The notes under the pieces were generated by a model, which did not search any database, was not told the origin of the DNA, and saw nothing but the letters and a program-made list of their open reading frames with translations. Made by a program: the position numbers and the translations under genes. A stretch of DNA of 64,000 nt from Ruminococcus champanellensis 18P13 = JCM 17042 (GTDB lineage Bacteria; Bacillota; Clostridia; Oscillospirales; Ruminococcaceae): positions 2,015,898 through 2,079,897 of the forward strand of contig NC_021039.1 in NCBI RefSeq assembly GCF_000210095.1. The letters are read 5' to 3'. Positions 17,477 through 25,861 of this stretch are shown here, piece by piece (position 1 is the stretch's first letter; every line of letters starts with the position of its first letter).

Positions 17477-18184
17477 TCATTCTTTGGATGCATCCGGAAG
17501 TGGTTCAGCCGCATGCTTGCGGAGAAATGCCACAGCTCCATAGGCAAGAGGCGTTGCGAAAATGGCTTCAATACCAAGCTTTGCAAAATACTGCACCAGA
17601 ATCATGCTGACCAGATCCTTCGCCGGACAGGTGCCGGCGAATGCCAGAATGACGAATAAACCGGTGTCGAATACATATCCTACAGCTGAGCTGGAGATCG
17701 TCCGCAGGAACAGCAGCCTCTGTCCGGTGCGTTCCTTGACCCAGACCATCACCTTGGAGTTGGACAGCTCCCCCAGCAGGAACGCCACCAGGGACGCACC
17801 CAGGATCCGGGGCGCAAAGGTAAATACGTTTGCATAGGATTGATTCATCTCCGCATTGTAGTCCGGAGCAGGCAGATACACGCCGATGAATGTACACATA
17901 ACAAAGAGCAGATTACACGCAAATGTAAGCAAAATGACCTTGCGGGCAGTCTTATAGCCCCATATTTCTGTCAGAACATCCCCCAGCATATACGCAAGCG
18001 GAAATGTGATCGTTCCTGCGTCAAACCAAGTGATGCCCCGAACCTGGATCAGCTTGACTGCCATGACATTGGACGTGATGTAACACGTGACCATCAATGC
18101 AGCTACGATCACCAAGTAGTTGAAGGGGCTTGTCTGGTTTTTTGCAGGGTTTTCCAGTACCTGTTTGTTCAATTGTAAAACCAT
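17477..18184 (-). CDS. VUT/YhhQ family putative queuosine-precursor transporter
   Basis: The protein has about six membrane segments and the family's conserved TNVMAVK-like start (here ITSNVMAVKLI), FPLAYMLGDVLTEIWGYK, and FDTGLFVILAF. Members of this family (DUF165) import queuosine precursors. Length (235 residues) is usual. On the minus strand TTGCTT-N17-TATAAT lies upstream. The annotated ATG directly abuts its AAAGGA site; a TTG ten codons downstream in the same frame would sit at a better distance. No preQ1 riboswitch was recognised. Confidence 0.83.
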   Translation of the reverse strand: MVLQLNKQVLENPAKNQTSPFNYLVIVAALMVTCYITSNVMAVKLIQVRGITWFDAGTITFPLAYMLGDVLTEIWGYKTARKVILLTFACNLLFVMCTFIGVYLPAPDYNAEMNQSYANVFTFAPRILGASLVAFLLGELSNSKVMVWVKERTGQRLLFLRTISSSAVGYVFDTGLFVILAFAGTCPAKDLVSMILVQYFAKLGIEAIFATPLAYGAVAFLRKHAAEPLPDASKE

Positions 18185-18252
18185 CCTTTCTGTACGTTTT
18201 GTACATGCTTATTATAGCACAGCCTGCGACAGAAAGCAAGGGCAATACCGCC

Positions 18253-18281
18253 TTGACAAAAACCTTCATGCATGTTAAACT
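18253..18281 (+). promoter_or_regulatory. Promoter for the membrane protein-uvrC operon
   Basis: TTGACA (18253-18258) and TAAACT (18276-18281) are 17 bases apart. The likely start point lies about 60 bases before the gene at 18350. Confidence 0.6.
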
Positions 18282-18349
18282 GAAAGCAGTACTGTACAGC
18301 TTCTGTGCGGTGCTGTCTGAAGAAACAGAACTGCTGGAGGACGTACATT

Positions 18350-18985
18350 ATGGAACGGAAAAGACCATTTCGGCTGGAGACTTGCTTCAAGCTGGGATTG
18401 TTTGGAAATATATGCTTTGTGGCATTCATTATCATCTGCCTGATCTATTACTACACCTTCTCTCCCTCCGGTACCTTCCGGCTTGGCTTTGACATTGCAG
18501 CATATATCGTGGAGTTTGCCGGATTCGGACTGATGGCGCTTGCCATTGCCGGGATCTGCTGCATCGTGCGGCAGCGGGGACTGATGAAAACCCTGCTGTC
18601 CGTATATGTGTGTGTGGAAGTGTTCCTGATGTTGCTGGACTTTGACTTTATCCATCTGGATGTTTACAACGGAAGATCTAATCTGCTGATTATTCTTCAT
18701 GCCATCTTTTCGGCCCTGGTGGGATTCTCCTTGTTGTCCCTGGATCCCAAGCGCACCAGACTGGAAATGCTGGTGGGCATTGCGGTCAGCATGATTCTGG
18801 CAGGCATGTTCTCGGCGGTGCTGAACCTGCGGGTATACGGCAGTATTCTGATGAACGCATTTGCATATATTTTCTTCTTTGCATCGCTTCGGTATTACTA
18901 CAACCGGGAGGAGATCGAGATCGACTGCTACGGAGACCGTGCCAAGGTACAGGAATACAAGAGTACGTTTTTTAAGGATGAATGA
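18350..18985 (+). CDS. Uncharacterised membrane protein
   Basis: This protein of about 211 residues has five or six hydrophobic segments, a basic N-terminus and a charged C-terminal tail. It is not recognised as any named family. GGAGG lies 9 bases before the ATG at 18350; the open frame also reaches a GTG at 18305 that has no ribosome site. Its stop overlaps the uvrC start, so it is translated together with uvrC, but nothing in it suggests a repair role. Confidence 0.8.
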   Translation: MERKRPFRLETCFKLGLFGNICFVAFIIICLIYYYTFSPSGTFRLGFDIAAYIVEFAGFGLMALAIAGICCIVRQRGLMKTLLSVYVCVEVFLMLLDFDFIHLDVYNGRSNLLIILHAIFSALVGFSLLSLDPKRTRLEMLVGIAVSMILAGMFSAVLNLRVYGSILMNAFAYIFFFASLRYYYNREEIEIDCYGDRAKVQEYKSTFFKDE

Positions 18986-20805
18986 TGAACGAACGAATTC
19001 CCTATCTGCGTGAAAAAACGGCTGCACTGACCGGTTCACCCGGCGTATACATCATGAAGCAGCAGTCCGGGCAGATCATTTATATCGGCAAGGCAAAGAA
19101 TCTGAAAAAGCGGGTCACCAGCTATTTCTGCCGGACACCCAATCATACCCCCAAGGTGGCAAAAATGGTGTCCCAGGTCTATGATTATGACTACATCGTC
19201 ACCGACTCCGAATATGAGGCTCTGGTGCTGGAATGCAGTCTCATCAAGCAGCATAAGCCAAAGTACAACATTCTGCTGAAGGATGACAAGGGGTACTTTT
19301 ATATCAAGATCTCCGATCCGCCCTATCCAAAGATCACGGCTGAAAAGCAGAACACCCGGAAAGACGGGGTTTATCTGGGCCCCTATACCAGTTCCTTTGT
19401 GACCCGGGAAACGGTGGATGAGGTGAACCGGGTGTTCAAGCTTCCCACCTGTCACCGGCGGTTTCCCCAGGATTTCCGGAAGCAGCGTCCCTGTCTGAAT
19501 TATCACATCAACCAGTGCATGGGTCTGTGTCGGGGAAAGGTGGATGCTCAGACCTATCGTGCGCTGATTGACGAAGCGGTGGCATATATCCGCTCCGGCA
19601 GTGAGCAATCCGTAGAGCGGCTCACCGCCCAGATGGAGGAGGCAGCGGAGCAGCTTCAGTTTGAGCGGGCGGCACAGCTTCGTGACCGGATCAAAGCCAT
19701 CCGGAAGGCTGGGGATTCCCAGAAGATCATTGATCCGGATCTGGCGGACTGTGACCTGATCGCTGCTGTATCCGGAGGACAGGAATCAGCGGTGTCTGTG
19801 CTCATGTACCGGAACGGCAGACTGGCGGACAAGGCATCCTTCACCTTTCATGATGCGGAAAATACCGTGCAGCTGCTGGAGGAATTTGTGCCACAGTTTT
19901 ATCGGGAACGTACAGATATTCCCCGGCATGTACTATTGGAACAGGAAATCACAGATCAGGAACTGCTGGCGCAGCTGTTGACCGAGCAGGCGGGGCATCC
20001 GGTACACCTGGAGACCCGACAGCGTGGGGATGCTTATAAGCGGCTGAAAATGGCAAAGAACAATGCGGCAGAGGCAATTTCTTTGGGCAGTGACCGAACG
20101 GCAAAGGAACTGCTGGCACTGGAGGAGCTTGCCCGGCTGTTGGGCATGGAAAAGCCTCCCCTGTATATCGAAGCCTATGATATCTCCAACCTGTCCTCCA
20201 CTGCTATGGTAGCCGGTATGGTGGTATTTGAAAACGGCAGGCCCTTGAAAAAAGCATACAAGCGATTTTCCGTCCGGGAAAACCAGATCCAGAACGATTA
20301 TGCCTGCATGCACGAGGTGCTGGAGCGTCGGTTTCGGGAATACAAGGCTGCAACGGATGAAGGCTTTGCCCGGCTGCCGGATCTGATCCTGCTGGACGGA
20401 GGCAAGGGGCAGGTGAACGCCGTGACACCAGTGCTGCGGGAATTGGGGATTCATGTACCCGTGTATGGCATGGTGAAGGACAATAAGCACCGAACCCGTG
20501 CCATTGCCTACGGTGGCGGCGAGATCTCCATGAACAGCCGGCAGGCTGCCTTTCAGCTGCTGACCCGGATCCAGGATGAGGTGCACCGGTTTTCTGTTGC
20601 CTATATGCACAGCCGGCATAAGCATACCTTTGGACTGAGCCTGACCCAGGTCCGGGGTATCGGAGAAAAGAAGGCACAGAAGCTGATTTTAACGTATAAA
20701 ACCAAGGAGGCGCTGAAAGCAGCGTCCCGGGATGCGCTGGCGAAAACCGCCGGCGTTACCGGCGAGACAGCGGATGCCCTCTATCAATTCATTCAGGAAA
20801 TGTAA
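18985..20805 (+). CDS. uvrC: Excinuclease ABC subunit C
   Basis: UvrC makes both cuts during nucleotide excision repair. The N-terminal GIY-YIG nuclease (GVYIMKQQSGQIIYIGKAKN), a UVR motif near residue 205 that binds UvrB, the RNase H-like nuclease domain (IEAYDIS and LILLDGGKGQ), and the C-terminal helix-hairpin-helix region are in order. Length (about 606 residues) is typical. AAGGA is 6 bases before the ATG at 18985, better than the 3-base spacing to the ATG at 18982. Confidence 0.96.
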   Translation: MNERIPYLREKTAALTGSPGVYIMKQQSGQIIYIGKAKNLKKRVTSYFCRTPNHTPKVAKMVSQVYDYDYIVTDSEYEALVLECSLIKQHKPKYNILLKDDKGYFYIKISDPPYPKITAEKQNTRKDGVYLGPYTSSFVTRETVDEVNRVFKLPTCHRRFPQDFRKQRPCLNYHINQCMGLCRGKVDAQTYRALIDEAVAYIRSGSEQSVERLTAQMEEAAEQLQFERAAQLRDRIKAIRKAGDSQKIIDPDLADCDLIAAVSGGQESAVSVLMYRNGRLADKASFTFHDAENTVQLLEEFVPQFYRERTDIPRHVLLEQEITDQELLAQLLTEQAGHPVHLETRQRGDAYKRLKMAKNNAAEAISLGSDRTAKELLALEELARLLGMEKPPLYIEAYDISNLSSTAMVAGMVVFENGRPLKKAYKRFSVRENQIQNDYACMHEVLERRFREYKAATDEGFARLPDLILLDGGKGQVNAVTPVLRELGIHVPVYGMVKDNKHRTRAIAYGGGEISMNSRQAAFQLLTRIQDEVHRFSVAYMHSRHKHTFGLSLTQVRGIGEKKAQKLILTYKTKEALKAASRDALAKTAGVTGETADALYQFIQEM

Positions 20806-20817
20806 AGGAGTAACCAT

Positions 20818-21360
20818 ATGCGAGTAATCACCGGTTCTGCCCGGGGCAGACGTCTGCGCACCCTGGAGGGAATGGATGTACGACCTACCACCGATAAGGT
20901 CAAAGAGGCCATGTTTTCAGCGATTCAATTTCAGCTGCCCGGAGCGCAGGTGCTGGATCTGTTTGCAGGCAGCGGTCAGTTAGGGATTGAGGCACTGAGC
21001 CGTGGAGCAGCCCATGGGGTATTTGTGGATCAATCCTCCAGATCCATTGCTGTGGTGCGTGAAAATCTGGAGACTACCGGCTTTACAGATGTATCCGCAG
21101 TGGTGCTGAAATCCCAGATGGACTTTCTGCGTACCACCGATCAGCGCTTTGATATTGCCTTTCTGGATCCCCCATACGGAAAGGGAATTCTGGAGGAAAC
21201 CCTGCCGGTTTTGTCAGAATATATGAATCCGGGCGGGATTGTGATTTGCGAAATGGAGACGGAATTGAATCTTCCCGAAAAAATTGGCCATTTGGACTTG
21301 AAAAAAACATATAAGTATGGTAAAATAAAAGTTGTAATGTATTCTGTCAACAATTCTTAA
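20818..21360 (+). CDS. rsmD: 16S rRNA (guanine966-N2)-methyltransferase RsmD
   Basis: The start MRVITGSARGRRL, the SAM motif DLFAGSGQLGIEALSRGA, and the catalytic DPPYGKG are all characteristic. It methylates G966 of 16S rRNA on the 30S subunit. Length (180 residues) is normal. It lies 12 bases after uvrC and is followed by coaD, a conserved rsmD-coaD pairing. Confidence 0.93.
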   Translation: MRVITGSARGRRLRTLEGMDVRPTTDKVKEAMFSAIQFQLPGAQVLDLFAGSGQLGIEALSRGAAHGVFVDQSSRSIAVVRENLETTGFTDVSAVVLKSQMDFLRTTDQRFDIAFLDPPYGKGILEETLPVLSEYMNPGGIVICEMETELNLPEKIGHLDLKKTYKYGKIKVVMYSVNNS

Positions 21361-21376
21361 AAAGGGGATGGCAAGC

Positions 21377-21883
21377 ATGCGCAGAATCGCTGTTTGTCCC
21401 GGCAGCTTTGATCCTGTCACGCTCGGACATCTGGATATTATTCAGCGTGCTTCAAAGTTATTTGACAAGGTGATCGTTCTGATCTCCGTCAATGCCGCAA
21501 AAACACCGAGTTTTTCCTCCACGGAGCGTGTGATGATGATCCAGGAGGTCACAAAAGATCTGGACAATGTTGTGATTGATATTCTGGACGGTCTGCTGGC
21601 GGATTATGTGCGGGATGTTGGCGCCATTGCCATTGTCAAGGGACTGCGGGCAGTCAGTGACTTTGAATATGAATTTCAGATGGCGCTGGCAAACAAAAAG
21701 CTGTACGCCGGTGCGGAAACGGTATTTCTGACAACCACCGCTGAGAATATGTACCTCAGCTCCAGTGTGGTCAAGCAGATTGCCTATTTTGGCGGAGACA
21801 TCAGCCACTTTGTGCCGATGGAGATCCTCGGTGACATTCAGGATCGGCTGATGCAGGAAAAAGGAGTTAAACATGAATATTGA
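21377..21883 (+). CDS. coaD: Phosphopantetheine adenylyltransferase
   Basis: CoaD makes dephospho-CoA from phosphopantetheine and ATP. The nucleotidyltransferase motif GSFDPVTLGHLDII begins near residue 9, and the late TTAENMYLSSSVVKQ motif is present. The ATG at 21377 is chosen because AAAGGGG lies 9 bases before it; the ATG at 21368 abuts that site. The end overlaps the next gene by 11 bases. Confidence 0.94.
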   Translation: MRRIAVCPGSFDPVTLGHLDIIQRASKLFDKVIVLISVNAAKTPSFSSTERVMMIQEVTKDLDNVVIDILDGLLADYVRDVGAIAIVKGLRAVSDFEYEFQMALANKKLYAGAETVFLTTTAENMYLSSSVVKQIAYFGGDISHFVPMEILGDIQDRLMQEKGVKHEY

Positions 21884-22325
21884 TGAAATTTTGGATGAAA
21901 TGGACGAACTGCTGGACAAGGCTCATGCTGTGCCCTTTGCAGCTCATAAGGCTATGATCGATGGTGAGCGTATGCGGGAGCTGATCAGCGATGTGCGGCT
22001 GAACATTCCCCAGGAAATCAAGCGTGCAAAGCTCATTGACTATGACTGTAAGCGTATCATGAAGGAAGCAGAAGCAAAGGCAGAGGGCGTTGTGCGCCGG
22101 GCTGAGGAGCGTGCAAAGGCACTCGTATCCCAGGAGGCTATTGTAAAGGAAGCCAGAAAAAGCGCAGAGGATATGCTGCTGAAGGCAAAGAGCAAGTCCA
22201 ATGAGATCAAAAAGGCGGTTAATGGCTATGTGGACAGCCGCATGACCGAGCTGGAATCCTACTACGCAGATGGATTGCAGGAGGTCAAGCGCAAAAAGGC
22301 GCAGTTGAATCTGAACAAAAAGTAA
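21873..22325 (+). CDS. Coiled-coil protein of unknown function downstream of coaD
   Basis: The 150-residue product is highly charged and almost entirely helical, with long Ala/Glu/Lys/Arg heptad-like stretches (about residues 55-140). It resembles the stalk of ATP synthase subunit b and DivIVA-like proteins, and similar genes follow coaD in several Clostridia. There is no membrane segment. The start overlaps coaD and has AAAGGAG before it. A structural or cell-division role is possible but unproven. Confidence 0.8.
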   Translation: MNIDEILDEMDELLDKAHAVPFAAHKAMIDGERMRELISDVRLNIPQEIKRAKLIDYDCKRIMKEAEAKAEGVVRRAEERAKALVSQEAIVKEARKSAEDMLLKAKSKSNEIKKAVNGYVDSRMTELESYYADGLQEVKRKKAQLNLNKK

Positions 22326-22353
22326 GGATCCGCTGCCGATAGAGATAACAGAT

Positions 22354-22385
22354 AATCCGTATGCAGGTGCATGCGGATTTTTTCT
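22354..22385 (+). terminator. Terminator after the coaD operon
   Basis: An 11-base-pair stem (22354-22364 with 22369-22379, one G-T pair) has a 4-base loop and is followed by a T run. Confidence 0.85.
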
Positions 22386-22405
22386 ATTTTCTACAAAAAT
22401 AAATG

Positions 22406-22434
22406 TTGCAATTGATGTAATATTATGTTATAAT
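22406..22434 (+). promoter_or_regulatory. Promoter of the sigma factor operon
   Basis: TTGCAA (22406-22411) and TATAAT (22429-22434) are 17 bases apart. This is a housekeeping-type promoter, not an ECF one, so the sigma gene need not be self-activating. Confidence 0.75.
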
Positions 22435-22455
22435 AGGGAATAGGAGGCGAATCAA

Positions 22456-23004
22456 ATGCTGTTTATTTATATGGCAATGCTGGATTCAGAAGATGAGAAA
22501 GAAACGTTTGCGCAGATTTACAACACATACAGCCAGCCTATGTACCAGATCGCATACGCTGTGCTGCAGGATGTGCAGGAGGCGGAGGATGCAGTGCAGA
22601 TCTCCTTTGAAAAGATCATTCTGCACATTGATAAATTTTTGGATACACCTTGCAGTAAAATGCGTAGTCTGATCGTAATTATAGTGCGGAATACCGCAGT
22701 GGATCTTATGCGGAAGCGACGCAGTATTCCCATGGATTTCGAGGACGAGGCTGTACAGACGGCACTGGATCTGACTGCCTGTGACGAAGACCATATGAAC
22801 CGGGAAATGCTGGTGCATGCCATTGGGCAGTTGAAAGAAAAGTATGCGTCCGCATTGGAACTAAAATATTGGCATGGCTTTACCGAACGGGAAATTGCCG
22901 CTTTTCTGAATATCTCAGCAAAGGCAGCCAACTCCCGACTGGTGCGGGGACGGGTTATGCTTCGCAAATTGCTGGAACAGGAGGCGAACCAATTTGACAA
23001 ATGA
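22456..23004 (+). CDS. ECF-like sigma-70 family RNA polymerase sigma factor
   Basis: Region 2 (AEDAVQISFEKII and NTAVDLMRKRR) and region 4 (ELKYWHGFTEREIAAFL then SRLVRGRVML) are visible. AGGAGG lies 8 bases before the ATG. The N-terminus resembles the orphan sigma factor at 6231. The stop overlaps the next gene, which encodes a single-pass membrane protein that could act as its anti-sigma partner. The inducing signal is not known. Confidence 0.88.
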   Translation: MLFIYMAMLDSEDEKETFAQIYNTYSQPMYQIAYAVLQDVQEAEDAVQISFEKIILHIDKFLDTPCSKMRSLIVIIVRNTAVDLMRKRRSIPMDFEDEAVQTALDLTACDEDHMNREMLVHAIGQLKEKYASALELKYWHGFTEREIAAFLNISAKAANSRLVRGRVMLRKLLEQEANQFDK

Positions 23005-23677
23005 ATCCTTGGAATCCATGCTGTATGATGCATTTGCTGAATATGCCGCACAGCAGGATGAAGTTCTGTTTTCGCAGCTGGGGGACACACATGTTTTTTC
23101 CAGACGGTTTCAGAAGAACATGAAGCGGATGCTCCGGAAGCATCACATAGGAACATCCGTTCTACAGTCGGAATGCACCAGTCGGCGCAGATGGCTGTCC
23201 GGGCTTATCGTATTGCTGATTGCGCTGGCGGCTGGTGCCTGCACTCTGCCGGAGGTACAGGCAGAAATCATAGAGCCATGCATCCAATGGTTCCGTACCC
23301 ATGTGACTTTTTCCTTTACGGAGCATGCATCCACAGAATCTACGGGCTTTGATTCCGGGCTCCGCCCAGGTTATCTGCCGGAAGGATATACGCTTTACAA
23401 TTCTGTGGAGGGTGAAGAATTTGTTCACCTGGAATATGCAGATGGGGAAAATCAGCTTTATGTGAACTATGGATTGCACGAGGAAATTATGTTGGATATC
23501 GAACATCGACAAGCACATCCAGAATTCATCGACTCATTTCAGGGGTGTTTCTGGATGCAAGTGGATTCAGAACATGACAACGCATTACAGTGGGAGGATG
23601 ACCTATATGTATTTGTTATCCTCGGAAACCTGGATGAGCAGGAATTGGTGAAAATTGCAGAAAGTTTTTATCACTAA
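22994..23677 (+). CDS. Single-pass membrane protein, DUF4367-like; candidate anti-sigma partner
   Basis: A 60-residue basic cytoplasmic part, one membrane segment (about residues 67-85) and a 145-residue outer domain are visible. The outer part (GLRPGYLPEGYTLYN then a late E-Q-E-L-V-K-I-A) resembles DUF4367 domains found after ECF sigma genes in Clostridia. The TTG at 22994 is the start, with AGGAGG 9 bases before it; it lies within the sigma gene, so the two are coupled. No zinc-type anti-sigma motif was seen. The partner role is inferred from position. Confidence 0.8.
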   Translation: MTNESLESMLYDAFAEYAAQQDEVLFSQLGDTHVFSRRFQKNMKRMLRKHHIGTSVLQSECTSRRRWLSGLIVLLIALAAGACTLPEVQAEIIEPCIQWFRTHVTFSFTEHASTESTGFDSGLRPGYLPEGYTLYNSVEGEEFVHLEYADGENQLYVNYGLHEEIMLDIEHRQAHPEFIDSFQGCFWMQVDSEHDNALQWEDDLYVFVILGNLDEQELVKIAESFYH

Positions 23678-23767
23678 GTGCATATTTTGCAGTTTTTTCT
23701 CCTTTTGAAACGTATTTATAATAGGCAGGTTGCCTGAGGTCTATTTTAGCAGAAAGGAGGGAAAACG

Positions 23768-24187
23768 ATGAACAAGCAAAAAAAGCTGGTTATTCTGCTG
23801 ACACTGGTGCTTTGTATCTTTATCATGCCCTTACAGGCATTTGCGGCTACAGGCGGCAATCACATGGTTGCGCCCCAGTGGGACAATACGTCTATGGTTA
23901 CCATGTCATTGAGATGTTCGAACTATAATGCACACTGTGATGTTCAGGTTATTGGATACTCTGGTACAACAAAAATCACAGGCGCAGTCAAGCTGCAGCT
24001 GAGAATCGCAGGTATTTACTGCACGCAGAAAACCTGGAATGTCAGTGCCAGTGGGCAGTCCCTGGTGTTTGAAGAAGATCAGCCGCTTGCCATGAAGGGT
24101 ATGTATCGGTTGGTTCTGGATGTGGATGTTACACGGAAGGGTACAACGGAGAATATCTGGCTCGATAAGGTTACCAGGTATAGTTAA
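23768..24187 (+). CDS. Small secreted protein of unknown function
   Basis: A clear signal peptide (KKLVILLTLVLCIFIMPLQ then AFA before A-T-G-G) is followed by about 112 residues of predicted beta-rich mature protein with three Cys. AAAGGAGG precedes the ATG. It lies 90 bases after the sigma/DUF4367 pair, with its own TATAAT (23717-23722) and a TGAAAC (23706-23711) that resembles an ECF -35 box without a matching -10. It may be the output of the sigma system. No family was recognised. Confidence 0.75.
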   Translation: MNKQKKLVILLTLVLCIFIMPLQAFAATGGNHMVAPQWDNTSMVTMSLRCSNYNAHCDVQVIGYSGTTKITGAVKLQLRIAGIYCTQKTWNVSASGQSLVFEEDQPLAMKGMYRLVLDVDVTRKGTTENIWLDKVTRYS

Positions 24188-24242
24188 GGCGATCCCGCAC
24201 AAAGCATGTCTGAGGGCTTGACCTTCAGACAGAATCACAGGA

Positions 24243-24278
24243 AAAAGGCAGTATGCTTGTACGCATACTGCCTTTTGA
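24243..24278. terminator. Bidirectional terminator
   Basis: A perfect 14-base-pair stem (24243-24256 with 24263-24276) has a 6-base loop, with A's on the left and T's on the right. It can end the secreted-protein transcript on the plus strand and the two-component transcript or a small RNA on the minus strand. Confidence 0.88.
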
Positions 24279-24598
24279 TCTATATGAAGGCGAAGGCAAT
24301 GCCCGGAATGGGATCACCTCCAGTGCGTCACCGCACTCCACACCTGGCGAATGGACGGCTGACGCTTGGACAGATCAGCAGGAGGGAATGCCCATGCTGA
24401 TGATTTCTGATTTTGTTCTTTTGCATCGTTCTGTTCCTTTCTGCTGATCCGCAGCGGTCTGCCTCTTTCTTTTGTTCACAGCTGTACGATGTGTCCCGTA
24501 CTATCCTGTGCTTTTATCATAGCATAGAATTTTGGAAAAGGGAAGGGGTTCTTTTTGCATATTTCTGTCTTGTACTGTCGAATACCCCGGCTTTGTGT
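24279..24598 (-). other. Gene-free region with possible structured RNA
   Basis: No open frame here looks like a real gene. On the minus strand, AGTGCG-GTGA-CGCACT (24322-24337) forms a 6-base-pair hairpin with a GNRA loop. GATCAGCAG (24373-24381) is fully complementary to 24441-24449, closing a 60-base domain. A TATGAT (minus strand, 24516-24521) could be a -10 box, and the strong terminator at 24243 would give a transcript of about 270 bases. No motif of RNase P, SRP, tmRNA or 6S RNA was recognised. It may instead be the 3' untranslated region of the histidine kinase. Confidence 0.35.
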
Positions 24599-25861
24599 CT
24601 ATGGCTTCTGTTTTTTTAAAAAGCAGAGGTGAAAGCAGCATCCCCGGTCGGAATTTGGCTCTAGGATCAGCTCACCACCCTGATCCTCCGTGATCCGCTT
24701 GGCAATGGAAAGCCCGATGCCTGTGCTGGCTTCGCTGAGGGCGCTGCTGTGCCGGTTGAATCGCTCAAACAGCGCCGCCCGCTCTGCCGGACTGATACCG
24801 GAGCCGTTATCCCGGATGGTCAGCTGCACGGTCATCGGTGTTTCTTCTCCGGTGATCTCCACTCGTCCGCCCTTGGTATGCTCCAGCGCATTCTTTACCA
24901 GATTGGTCAAGGCTTCGGACAGCCAGGCAGGATCGTGCCACAGCAGTATTTCCTTTGGCACATTGCAAAAAAGCTCCGTATCCTGTTGGACGGCTGTTTG
25001 CCGGAACCGCATCCACACCGAGCGGCAGGTGTCTCCCACAGGCAACAGGCGCAGGTTATATTCCACCACGCCGGCTTCCAATCGTGCCAGCTTCAGCTGA
25101 TTGCTGATGAGCCATTCCATATGACTGAGTTCCTTGAGATTGGTTTGCAAAAAGCCGGTTTTCTTGTTCAGAGGCATGTCCGGATGCTCCAGCAGTAGTT
25201 CCAGATTCAGCTTGATGACGGATAGGGGTGTTTTCATCTGATGGGAGATGTCCTGCATGCGCTGCCGCAGCTGTTCCTTTTCCCGCTGCATTATCTGTTT
25301 GAAGTGCATGCAGGCATCATAGAGCCGCTGCAGCTCCAGTCCACACACCAGGAGATCCCCGTCCGGGATGCGCTTGCTCATCAAAGGTGCTTTCCCGGCG
25401 GATATGCCCCGGCAGGCAGCAGTCAATGTCTGCACCCCAAGCAGAATCCTGCTTTGTGCAAACATGGCAAGCATAAAAAGCAGCAGGGGCGCAGTCATGC
25501 CGTAAAGCAGCAGATCTGTAAGAAGCTGTTTCCGGATAATCTGATATGTCTGATTGGTCTTAGGAGACGTATCCGTGATTCGCAACCCGTATGCGCCCAG
25601 CAGAGCTTCCCCTCGTGCCAGGTCTTCCGCTGTACGCTCTTCTAACATGGCAGAACGGATCTGTTCCCTGGCTTCCGGCATGCTGCTTTCCAGCTTTCCG
25701 GCAATCTGTAATTGCTGCGCCTGTAACAGACGGGCACTTTGCCTAGCCTGCTTTTCGGCAAGCGCCCATCCACCCAATGCACACAGCAGCATGCAAAGCA
25801 GACTGGCCGCTGTGAAGCGGCGAACTGACCGGTTGGAAAACATATTCAAGATTCGATCCAT
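24599..25861 (-). CDS. Sensor histidine kinase
   Basis: Two membrane segments (about residues 17-36 and 114-136) bracket a 77-residue outer domain. A linker is followed by the H box with the phosphoacceptor in DISHQMKTPLSV (His about 207), then the N box (LVKNALEH), and G boxes (DNGSGIS and STGIGLSIAKRI). The 420-residue length is typical of OmpR-partner kinases. Its start overlaps the response regulator gene by 16 bases. The signal is not known; no transporter lies beside it. Confidence 0.92.
   Translation of the reverse strand: MDRILNMFSNRSVRRFTAASLLCMLLCALGGWALAEKQARQSARLLQAQQLQIAGKLESSMPEAREQIRSAMLEERTAEDLARGEALLGAYGLRITDTSPKTNQTYQIIRKQLLTDLLLYGMTAPLLLFMLAMFAQSRILLGVQTLTAACRGISAGKAPLMSKRIPDGDLLVCGLELQRLYDACMHFKQIMQREKEQLRQRMQDISHQMKTPLSVIKLNLELLLEHPDMPLNKKTGFLQTNLKELSHMEWLISNQLKLARLEAGVVEYNLRLLPVGDTCRSVWMRFRQTAVQQDTELFCNVPKEILLWHDPAWLSEALTNLVKNALEHTKGGRVEITGEETPMTVQLTIRDNGSGISPAERAALFERFNRHSSALSEASTGIGLSIAKRITEDQGGELILEPNSDRGCCFHLCFLKKQKP

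Noticed and set aside
24279-24370. Resemblance of a minus-strand stretch to part of 5S rRNA
   Set aside because: Only a short CCCATTCCG-like run is shared; the rest of the 5S sequence and its helices are missing.
24206-24619. Three short plus-strand frames after the secreted-protein gene
   Set aside because: They run through a strong terminator, have no good ribosome site, and differ in composition from neighbouring proteins.
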